Positions 15,585-21,963 of a stretch of 43,714 bases of DNA are shown here, one piece after another. The position numbers were made by a program, and so were the translations under genes. Source of the stretch: a virus; the IMG/VR virus record IMGVR_UViG_3300023171_000319, positions 1 to 43,714 of that record; one strand, written 5' to 3'. The notes under the pieces were generated by a model. It saw nothing but the letters and a program-made list of their open reading frames with translations. It was not told where the DNA came from and made no database searches. Numbering within the stretch: position 1 is the first letter of the stretch; each line of letters opens with the position of its first letter.

Positions 15585-16247
15585 TTAGGGCATATTCCGC
15601 CGCAACTTCTCCGCCCAAATATTGTAGGCGGCTTCAGTGAAGTGCGTCCCATCAGTCGTGTACTCAGGTTTGATCACACCATTGGCTGCTAGTTCGGGCC
15701 AAAGGTCAATAACGCGGACGCGGGTGCCGCTCAGCCGGTTTGCAAGCGCGGCATCCAACCGACGCGTTCTAGCCGATCGCACGGGGTCTTTGTTCGGTGG
15801 GGCTAAGGTCACAATAACTCGTGCACCTGACGCTAACAGTGAATGGATGTTTGCAAGTTGATCGCGCAGCGACTGCTCATCCGTTATACGATTAGTCCCC
15901 GCGTCGTTCGTTCCCGCCATGTACGAGATGGCTCTGGGCTTGAAGCCCCACTCCTGCCAATTCGTCAGCGGCTCCATCTGCCATGCCATGAAGCCCGAAC
16001 GGGCTTTCGTAACCGCCGAAAACGGGTTGCTAGATATGCGACTGCCCCATGGCGCACCTTGGACCGTCAAGCTGTCTCCAACCAGCACGAGCACTGGCGG
16101 AGAAAATATGGCTTGTCGTTCAGCGATACTCGTGACCAGCGCCCCACGTGTATCGCGCGATAACATTGCGGCGACGCCAACGATTGATGACGACATCACA
16201 ACAGCACCGAGAGGTATCGCCCACAATCTTCTACGACGCATAATCAT
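15585..16247 (-). CDS. membrane-anchored SGNH/GDSL hydrolase
   Basis: This 220-aa protein has a basic N-terminus and one hydrophobic helix (about residues 8-29), so it is probably anchored in the inner membrane with the enzyme in the periplasm. The SGNH blocks are complete: S59 in VGDSLTVQG, G85 in RSGF, N114 in AGTNDA, and D199/H202 in DGTHF. The family removes acyl groups from sugars, lipids or peptidoglycan. Two sequence lines I counted are only about 50-55% GC, below the flanking virion genes, and the gene interrupts a virion gene order. Both suggest a transferred accessory gene. Its ribosome binding site lies in a small hairpin. Confidence 0.85.
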   Translation of the reverse strand: MIMRRRRLWAIPLGAVVMSSSIVGVAAMLSRDTRGALVTSIAERQAIFSPPVLVLVGDSLTVQGAPWGSRISSNPFSAVTKARSGFMAWQMEPLTNWQEWGFKPRAISYMAGTNDAGTNRITDEQSLRDQLANIHSLLASGARVIVTLAPPNKDPVRSARTRRLDAALANRLSGTRVRVIDLWPELAANGVIKPEYTTDGTHFTEAAYNIWAEKLRRNMP

Positions 16248-16255
16248 TCATCAGT

Positions 16256-16272
16256 CCTCGCATAAATCGAGG
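16256..16272. repeat. small hairpin over the SGNH ribosome binding site
   Basis: CCTCG and CGAGG flank a 7-nt loop. In the leftward mRNA the 3' arm contains GAGG, 8 nt before the ATG at 16247, so folding would hide the ribosome binding site. The stem is only 5 bp. Confidence 0.35.
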
Positions 16273-16303
16273 GATCATAGACGAACCACCGCCAGGACAC
16301 ACG

Positions 16304-17671
16304 TCATGAAACCTTGCGGACCTCGATTGCGCCGATATCGATTTGCGCAGCGCCAGCGGTTGTCTGATACGACCAACGAACGTCGATAGATTGTTCGACG
16401 CCGGTAAGCGTGATTACGTCGTCGATAACGTGTTTGCCGGTGTAGGCGTTTGGCATAGCCAAGTCCGCAGCATTGTAATTCACGGTGGCGAAGTTTCGGC
16501 GCTCCTCCAAGAGGTTGCCGCCAGACGCAGCATCGTATGTGCCAATTCGGAAATCGCACGACGTCAGTCCCGATGCACCACTCACAACGGTATCGGCCGT
16601 CGCCACGATTTTATCGCCCGCGACGAGGCCCGCAGGAAGCGCGATACGGCGCAGGCAGTTGCCAGTGGTGTCACCCGTCAAAACGGCACGCTGCCACCAC
16701 CCTAAGCCGCCATCGGTACGGGCCACCTTCGAGAAAAGGGAAGTGCCGCCGCCCGCGCTTTGAGTTGCCGTTATTCCGTCAGCGACGACGCCACTTGCGC
16801 CGGTTCCGACAAGAGGCCCACCCGTACCGAACATGATACCTCCTCGGATCATAAGATTGCCGGTCGGGCTGCTGGTAGCATCAAACGCGTCGCTATAGGC
16901 GTAACCGCGATATGGCGACCGCGTTGCTAACGTATTGAAATAATCGGCCAACGCTCGATCGGCCCAATATGCGCCGGTTGGTGTGGGATGGAGACCGTCG
17001 TAGAAGTAGCCCGCGAGTTGCTGGCCGGTAGTGCTGGCCGGATCAACAAGCGCCGCCCAAGGGTCGATCACGACGACATCGTAAAGCGGGGCTGTATCCG
17101 TGATCCAACGATTGATCTGGATGCCACGCGAGGCATTACCCGCTGTCCACGTCGACAGAAGCCGGGGCATATTGAGGCGCTGAACCGGAACGATTCCCAT
17201 ATTTCGTAGGGTTGTCCAAACCGTGACTAGATCGGCTTTGATCTGGACATCGGTACGGTTAGTCGACGACCCGCCACCCGGCTGAATGTCGTTGGTGATG
17301 CTATCGATTACAGCGTGCGTTGGCTTGGCGTTGCCCGATGCGACCAGCGCGACAAGCTGTGGAATTTGAGTGCTGATCACATCAACGAGGGTCGTGCTCG
17401 AAACGCCAAAGTTGTACGCGACGGGCGAACGAACTCGGCCCTGCGTCAGGAATGGCAGCCAAGCGCTAAGGCCCCACGCTCGTTTCCACACCGAATTATA
17501 GTTCGCACCGTTCACGGTCCGTGGCGTGATGAGCTTCCCTTGTGCGACCATGCTGTGGCCTAGGCAGGCAACGAGCGGAGACGCCGATGATCTCGCCCGC
17601 GCCACCGAATCAACAACCGCACCAACTGTCGAAGCCGCGGCAAGCTCAGCAGCGAAGGTCGTGTCGGCCAT
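16304..17671 (-). CDS. SGNH hydrolase with C-terminal beta domain (virion esterase candidate)
   Basis: This 455-aa protein has SGNH blocks with a non-standard first motif: S40 in CLGHSMVAQG (GHS rather than GDS). G89 follows in NFGVSS, N127 in SITNDI, and D225/H228 in DGLHPT. Residues about 250-455 form a separate beta-rich part resembling a carbohydrate-binding jelly roll. There is no signal peptide. Within the virion operon, such enzymes can act as deacetylases of surface polysaccharide on tail structures. The start at 17671 is supported by overlap with the preceding stop (TAATG). Confidence 0.85.
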   Translation of the reverse strand: MADTTFAAELAAASTVGAVVDSVARARSSASPLVACLGHSMVAQGKLITPRTVNGANYNSVWKRAWGLSAWLPFLTQGRVRSPVAYNFGVSSTTLVDVISTQIPQLVALVASGNAKPTHAVIDSITNDIQPGGGSSTNRTDVQIKADLVTVWTTLRNMGIVPVQRLNMPRLLSTWTAGNASRGIQINRWITDTAPLYDVVVIDPWAALVDPASTTGQQLAGYFYDGLHPTPTGAYWADRALADYFNTLATRSPYRGYAYSDAFDATSSPTGNLMIRGGIMFGTGGPLVGTGASGVVADGITATQSAGGGTSLFSKVARTDGGLGWWQRAVLTGDTTGNCLRRIALPAGLVAGDKIVATADTVVSGASGLTSCDFRIGTYDAASGGNLLEERRNFATVNYNAADLAMPNAYTGKHVIDDVITLTGVEQSIDVRWSYQTTAGAAQIDIGAIEVRKVS

Positions 17672-17826
17672 TATGTGTAGCTCCGCAGGACGTAGCCGCC
17701 CGACGCGTTGCGGACATTGCCGCCCGAGGCGTTCAGGACTGTCTGGATAGGCACGTCGCCGCCGTTCTGGACCAGCTGTCCCGGCGCGATCGGCCAACCG
17801 TTCGTAATGGCCCTCGACCGCCTCAT
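17671..17826 (-). CDS. 51-aa protein with NASGG repeats
   Basis: It starts MRRSRAITNGWPIAPGQLVQ and has two copies of NASGG near its C-terminus, a pattern typical of small structural or fibre-linked phage proteins. It overlaps the upstream gene by ATGA and the SGNH hydrolase by TAATG, so all three are coupled. Function unknown. Confidence 0.55.
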   Translation of the reverse strand: MRRSRAITNGWPIAPGQLVQNGGDVPIQTVLNASGGNVRNASGGYVLRSYT

Positions 17827-18191
17827 GGGATGCGGCTCGCGGTCACGTAGAGCCCGGTCGGCGTGCCGGTCACAGCAAGCCGCAACTGCGCGGCCGATCC
17901 GAACCCGGCCGATAGCGTGGTGTTCGCAGAGAACGGCGTCAGGGCCGTGCCGTCCGCCTTGGTCAGGTCGGACCATGTCGTGCCGTCAGCGTCGAGGAAC
18001 TGCAGCTTGGCCGTCGCGCTGTTCCAGTTGGTCGCGAACGCGCGCACGACGTAATCGCCGCCGTATGCTGTCACTGGGGGCTGGTTGCCCGCAGCCGACA
18101 CGTTGCTGGCGAGGGTGAGGGTTTCCTGGCGCGCGCCGACCGAAGCTTTGTACCCCAACCCGGTTTGCGGGTCGATTAGAACGACGTCCAT
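17823..18191 (-). CDS. hypothetical virion protein, beta-rich
   Basis: This 122-aa protein starts MDVVLIDPQTGLGYKASVGA. Its pattern (VVRAFATNWNSATAKLQFLD and DGTALTPFSANTTLSAGFG) suggests a single beta-sandwich, as in head decoration or fibre-adaptor proteins. It lies just downstream of the hairpin terminator at 18208-18227. Function not recognised. Confidence 0.55.
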   Translation of the reverse strand: MDVVLIDPQTGLGYKASVGARQETLTLASNVSAAGNQPPVTAYGGDYVVRAFATNWNSATAKLQFLDADGTTWSDLTKADGTALTPFSANTTLSAGFGSAAQLRLAVTGTPTGLYVTASRIP

Positions 18192-18207
18192 AGCCCGCTC
18201 CTAAAGA

Positions 18208-18227
18208 GGCGGGGCCGAAGCCCCGCC
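18208..18227 (-). terminator. UUCG-tetraloop hairpin terminator after coat gene cluster
   Basis: On the minus strand GGCGGGGC-TTCG-GCCCCGCC is a perfect 8-bp GC stem with a stable UUCG loop, followed by TCTTT. It lies between 18234-18689 and 17823-18191. The short T-run suggests partial termination, giving more coat than downstream tail transcripts. Confidence 0.65.
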
Positions 18228-18233
18228 ATTATG

Positions 18234-18689
18234 TCACAGGTCGCTGATGCTGGTCAGGTCGTTCGTGTACGAAGGCCCGCCGCCCGGCAGTTCGTCGGCC
18301 TTGAGCTTCAGGCGCTTCATCGCGGCCTTGACGTAAGGCGTGCGGTTCTGGCCGTTGCGCTCGAGCGCCAGCAGGCCGTAGACCTTCTCGTCGGGCACCG
18401 GATCGACCTTGTTCGAAGCCGACACCCGCTCTTCGAATGCTTCGACGCCGAGATCGAGGAGATACGCCCACGGCTGGATCTCGTCCGAGCCATGCCACTG
18501 GCGCTTGGGGGTCTCGCCTGGCAGGTTGCCGTCCGTCAGTGCGCGGTGCACGTCCTTGGCGGCGTCCTTGATGTCCTCCTTGGCGCCATCCTTGCGCGCC
18601 GCGGCGATCTCGGCGTCGGACAGCTGCAGTCCATCGGCACCGTTGTCCTTGAGGTTCTGCTCGGCGGGGTTCTTGGTGTTCGTGGCCAT
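18234..18689 (-). CDS. hypothetical protein following the coat gene
   Basis: This 151-aa hydrophilic protein has an acidic/basic helical first half (LSDAEIAAARKDGAKEDIKD) and contains KRQWHGSDEIQPWAYLLDLG and ERNGQNRTPYVKAAMKRLKL. It shares the coat transcript and sits before the terminator. A head-stabilising or capsid accessory role is possible from position only. Confidence 0.55.
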   Translation of the reverse strand: MATNTKNPAEQNLKDNGADGLQLSDAEIAAARKDGAKEDIKDAAKDVHRALTDGNLPGETPKRQWHGSDEIQPWAYLLDLGVEAFEERVSASNKVDPVPDEKVYGLLALERNGQNRTPYVKAAMKRLKLKADELPGGGPSYTNDLTSISDL

Positions 18690-18724
18690 CTGGCCCTCCT
18701 ATCGAATGAGAGAAAAGGACCAGA

Positions 18725-19996
18725 TCAGGCCTGATTGAACATCATCGCGCCGGCGAACTGTGGCTGCGTCAGCACCGTGCCGAAATCGATGTCCCACCGC
18801 ATCTTGGTCGACAGATCGTTGATCGCGCCCTGCTTGGTGCAGATGATCCGCAAACCGAGTTTCGGCGTGGTGGCCTGCATGACTTCCCAGCCGTCCTCCG
18901 GCTCGACTTCGAACGTGCCGGGCAGCAGGCCGATCGCCCCCCGAACGAAGAACGGGCTGATCTCGGCCAGGGTGGTGTTCAGCCACGTCACCGCAGCGCC
19001 GTTCGCCGGGGTCGCCGACACGTTCTGATATTCGCGGCCGGCGATGGTGTTACCGCCGTTCGAGATGATCGCAGGCGCCACCGTCAGCGTGTTCGTGCCG
19101 GTGTTGACCGAGATGACGCGGAACGTCTGCAGCTGGCCGGTGTCCTGCTTGCTGATCAGGTGCACCGAGTTGACGCCGGCGAGCGTGAATGCGTCGCCCG
19201 CCTTGACCGAAGCGATCGCCGCTGCGGTGACGACCAGGTTCGAATAGCGGTTGTCGCGGTTGTTCTCGGTGCCGTCCGTCTGCACGGTGGTGGCAGCGGG
19301 CTCCCAATACTGGTTGGCACCGTTGACCGTCGTGGTGCCGCCTGCCGCAGGTGCGAGCCGGATCGGCTGGTCGTCGATACCGACGTCAAAGCCTGCGATG
19401 CGAGCCGACAGCTTGCCGTCCTTGTACGCCGACACCGACAGGTCGCCCATCGTCGAGCGATCCGACACGTTCGACAGCATGCCGATCGAGTTGCGCACGC
19501 CGACCATTGCGACACGCCCCTCGCTGGGAACGCCGACTTCCGTCATCTGTGCCATCGAAAGGAAGAGATCCGCCGAACCGGTCGGTGCGACCGTGCGCTT
19601 GGTGAAGATCGAGCCCTCGAGCGCAACGCGGTTGCGAACGGCCTTGTTCACGTCCGACGCCAGCTTCGTGCCGACCTCACCCGCGTACATGTCGATCGCC
19701 ATCTTGTTGCGCATCGCCTTCGCGCTGAACGACTTCGGGCTCGACTTGTGAAAGCCGACCTGCGCCGGCACCCACATCTGGGTCAGGCCGTCGAAATTGC
19801 TGGTCTGGTCGAAGCCATCATAGCTCGAGCCGATCATCGGCTGCGGGATCCACACCTTGTCGCGGCTGTAGACCTGCTCCTGGGCGTCGCCGAGGTCGAT
19901 CTTGGTCGCGACCGCGGCATAGGCGAGACGATCCTCGAAGGACTCGATCATGTCGTCGAAGGCTGCGCGAACGACGTATGGGAAACTGGAAGGCAT
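18725..19996 (-). CDS. major capsid protein, P22 coat family
   Basis: This 423-aa protein fits the P22 gp5 coat family by length, position after the scaffold and pattern. The N-terminal arm contains RAAFDDMIESFEDRLAYAA, a helical spine segment follows, and there is an inserted beta-rich domain (about 220-340). The C-terminus has EVEPEDGWEVMQATTPKLGL. It forms the T=7 icosahedral shell around the scaffold. The ATG at 19996 has AGGAG 7 nt upstream, but that site is in an 11-bp hairpin. The 10-residue upstream extension is less likely. Confidence 0.92.
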   Translation of the reverse strand: MPSSFPYVVRAAFDDMIESFEDRLAYAAVATKIDLGDAQEQVYSRDKVWIPQPMIGSSYDGFDQTSNFDGLTQMWVPAQVGFHKSSPKSFSAKAMRNKMAIDMYAGEVGTKLASDVNKAVRNRVALEGSIFTKRTVAPTGSADLFLSMAQMTEVGVPSEGRVAMVGVRNSIGMLSNVSDRSTMGDLSVSAYKDGKLSARIAGFDVGIDDQPIRLAPAAGGTTTVNGANQYWEPAATTVQTDGTENNRDNRYSNLVVTAAAIASVKAGDAFTLAGVNSVHLISKQDTGQLQTFRVISVNTGTNTLTVAPAIISNGGNTIAGREYQNVSATPANGAAVTWLNTTLAEISPFFVRGAIGLLPGTFEVEPEDGWEVMQATTPKLGLRIICTKQGAINDLSTKMRWDIDFGTVLTQPQFAGAMMFNQA

Positions 19997-20003
19997 GGGA
20001 AAC

Positions 20004-20050
20004 TCCTGAGTAGCTGAAAGAGACAAGCTCGATTTCGCCGCTACTCAGGA
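20004..20050 (-). promoter_or_regulatory. hairpin sequestering the coat-gene ribosome binding site
   Basis: TCCTGAGTAGC (20004-20014) and GCTACTCAGGA (20040-20050) are perfect 11-bp inverted repeats with a 25-nt loop. In the leftward mRNA the 3' arm ends in AGGA, part of the AGGAG ribosome binding site of the coat gene. Formation of the stem would block initiation. It is a candidate translational control element. Confidence 0.65.
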
Positions 20051-20079
20051 TTTAACAGCATCCTGGAGGCTGGGTGGCT

Positions 20080-20097
20080 CGGGTATTCATATACCCG
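20080..20097. repeat. perfect palindrome CGGGTAT-N4-ATACCCG, copy 2
   Basis: The arms are identical to the palindrome at 12266-12283, with TCAT in the centre. It overlaps the -10 region of the candidate coat promoter. It is 84 bp upstream of the coat start. Confidence 0.6.
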
Positions 20098-20114
20098 ATA
20101 AAAGCACAGCGCAA
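20086..20114 (-). promoter_or_regulatory. candidate late promoter before the coat gene
   Basis: On the minus strand TTGCGC (20114-20109) and TATGAA (20091-20086) are 17 bp apart. The -35 box lies in GGGTATTGCG, the decamer shared with the promoter before the ejection genes. A GCTTTT segment in the spacer is also shared. The -10 match is modest. Confidence 0.45.
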
Positions 20115-20129
20115 TACCCTTATGCGAAA

Positions 20130-20153
20130 CGGCGCCGAGGTCCCCCAGCGCCG
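20130..20153 (-). terminator. weak hairpin terminator upstream of coat promoter
   Basis: On the minus strand CGGCGC and GCGCCG flank 12 nt and are followed by GTTTCGC. It would end the portal/scaffold transcript before the coat promoter. The T-run is short, so termination may be partial. Confidence 0.4.
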
Positions 20154-20240
20154 TCCCGGCATTCCCGTCTTCGCCGCAACTATGACCCGCTACCCCTCCA
20201 CGGCGTTGACGCTTTCGCGCAGATCGGGCGTTCAGGCCGC

Positions 20241-20273
20241 GCTACCGGCCTTTGGAAAAGGAGGGACGGTAGC
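20241..20273. repeat. compound stem-loop after the scaffold-linked gene
   Basis: GCTACCG (20241-20247) pairs with CGGTAGC (20267-20273), and inside it CCTTT pairs with AAAGG. It lies 4 bp beyond the stop of 20277-20747 and could be an mRNA 3'-end or processing structure. The rest of the 280-bp gap 19997-20276 holds the regulatory elements listed separately. Confidence 0.5.
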
Positions 20274-20276
20274 TGG

Positions 20277-20747
20277 TTACGCCGCCTGCTTGGTCGGCTT
20301 CGGCGCGGGGGCGGTCAACGCTTCGACCTGCGCGTCACGGGCGGCGAGTTCGGCACGCAGCGCGGCGATCTCGTCATCCTTCGCCGTAGTTGCGACCGCG
20401 AGCCCATCGGTGACGCCGTGCGCGGCCTGTGGCGTGATGTCCCAGCCGTTGGTCGCCAGCACCTCAGCCTCGTCCAGCGAGTGCGCGATCATCGTCTCGC
20501 ACAGCAGCCCGCCGAACCGGTTGATCACCATCGGCGGATCCTTCAGCCCGCTGATCGCATCGGCATATTCCTGCGTCTGCTCGACGTCGGTTTTGCGGTA
20601 CATCATCCGCGGATAGTCGCTGAGCGGCGCCTGATCGTAATAGGGCTTGCCGTTTTCGTCGGTGCGACGCTGTCCGCCGGCGTTCTGCTGGCCCTCCTGC
20701 GTCATGCGGGACTCGGACGGGCTGCGCATCTGTCGGCTGTCGGTCAC
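20277..20747 (-). CDS. hypothetical protein between scaffold and coat genes
   Basis: This 156-aa protein has a polar N-terminus, a middle with YPRMMYRKTDVEQTQEYADA, and a C-terminal coiled coil (DDEIAALRAELAARDAQVEA). It initiates at a GTG overlapping the scaffold stop (GTGA). The coiled-coil tail suggests interaction with the scaffold or capsid. Family not recognised. Confidence 0.6.
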   Translation of the reverse strand: MTDSRQMRSPSESRMTQEGQQNAGGQRRTDENGKPYYDQAPLSDYPRMMYRKTDVEQTQEYADAISGLKDPPMVINRFGGLLCETMIAHSLDEAEVLATNGWDITPQAAHGVTDGLAVATTAKDDEIAALRAELAARDAQVEALTAPAPKPTKQAA

Positions 20748-21577
20748 TTGGCTGCATCCTTCTGTGCGCGCTTGAACGCGATTACCTTGTCACGCTTGCC
20801 GGTCTTTTCAGCCTCGGCCTCGAGCTTGGCGAGCTGCTTGTCGGCGCTGCCAGCCGCGATCGTCCGCCCGCGCACAGGCGTATCGGGATCGGGCGCGCGG
20901 GGTGGCTTACGGGTCTGCAATGTTGCCTCCATCTTGGTTACGGCTTTGACGATCGCGAACGGATCGCCCTCGCTATCGATGCGCGCGAGTTCCGCCAGTT
21001 TGGTCGGGGACTTGCCGGCCGCGTAGATGAACAGCGCGGGGTTGTCGGCATGCTTGGCGATCAGCGCCTGCGCGGATGGCGACAGCGCTGCGAACGCCGT
21101 CTCTTCGGCCTGCACGGCGTCGGGGAACCGCAGCGCCGCCTTCTTTTCGGCGTAGTTGCGGACGACCTTGTTCCAGTCCTCCTCCTGGCGCTGCTTCTGG
21201 GTGTCGCGCGCCTGCGTCTGCTTCTCGGCAGCGCGTCGGCGATCGTCCCAGGCCGCGATCGCCTCTTCGAAGCGGTCCTCGTCATAGTCGACGTCAGCCA
21301 TCTTGGGGCGCTCACCGACGACGATCGGTTCCTCGACAGGCGCCGCGCGCTGCACCTCCGACAGACGCTTGTCGCGCTCGCGGATCTGCTGGCGAAGATG
21401 CTTGACCAGATCGGTATCCGCGGGCGGCGTCTCGGGCTCGTCCGCGAAGCCGACAAACACCTGTTCATCATCACCGGGCTCGTCACCCTCGGTCGCTTCG
21501 TCCTGCTCGTCGATCGGGTCTTCGAGATCCAGAACGTCGTCGTCCTGCTCGTCTTCGATAAGGGGCTGGCTAGCCAT
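20744..21577 (-). CDS. scaffolding protein, P22 gp8-like
   Basis: This 277-aa protein is highly acidic at the N-terminus (DEQDDDVLDLEDPIDEQDEA). The middle is helical and coiled (LRQQIRERDKRLSEVQRAA), and the C-terminus is strongly basic (KLEAEAEKTGKRDKVIAFKR), typical of scaffold proteins whose basic end binds coat. The gene lies between portal and coat, as in P22. It guides procapsid assembly and then exits. The call is from charge pattern and position. Confidence 0.85.
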   Translation of the reverse strand: MASQPLIEDEQDDDVLDLEDPIDEQDEATEGDEPGDDEQVFVGFADEPETPPADTDLVKHLRQQIRERDKRLSEVQRAAPVEEPIVVGERPKMADVDYDEDRFEEAIAAWDDRRRAAEKQTQARDTQKQRQEEDWNKVVRNYAEKKAALRFPDAVQAEETAFAALSPSAQALIAKHADNPALFIYAAGKSPTKLAELARIDSEGDPFAIVKAVTKMEATLQTRKPPRAPDPDTPVRGRTIAAGSADKQLAKLEAEAEKTGKRDKVIAFKRAQKDAAK

Positions 21578-21633
21578 CGTTCATTCTCCCTACGCACCCG
21601 TCACAGCCGGGCGGTTGCTGGTTGGGCGCGGGT

Positions 21634-21963
21634 CTATTCGACCCACTGAAACTTGCTGTCGAACACCTGCTCGGCCTCGTGATCTGTGATCGCGTCGCGA
21701 CGGATGATCTCAGAGATATAACCGGGCAGCAGGCAACGCGGGACGCGCTCGGGCATCCGGTATCCGATGCTGGTCTTGCCATCCGCGAACATGCCGATGA
21801 CGAGGAAGCCGTCGAGGGGCGAGCCCTTCTCATCCATATCCGCGATGTTGCGCGCGTGATTATGCAAGGTGCCCGGCATACTTTCACTGCCCGCCGGCAC
21901 TCGGTTGTGGATGACGTGGATCGGCGCTCGTCCATCCTTGAAGCGGACCGTGCGGAGCTTCAT
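21634..21963 (-). CDS. 109-aa hypothetical protein downstream of portal
   Basis: It begins MKLRTVRFKDGRAPIHVIHN and contains MDEKGSPLDGFLVIGMFADG and a C-terminal helical segment. Its start overlaps the portal stop (ATGA). It is not recognised; a small head-assembly or portal accessory is possible from context. Confidence 0.55.
   Translation of the reverse strand: MKLRTVRFKDGRAPIHVIHNRVPAGSESMPGTLHNHARNIADMDEKGSPLDGFLVIGMFADGKTSIGYRMPERVPRCLLPGYISEIIRRDAITDHEAEQVFDSKFQWVE

Noticed and set aside
17671-17797. N-terminal extension of the large SGNH protein
   Set aside because: The in-frame extension is Arg-rich shadow of the 51-aa gene. The ATG at 17671 overlaps that gene's stop, as for other neighbours.
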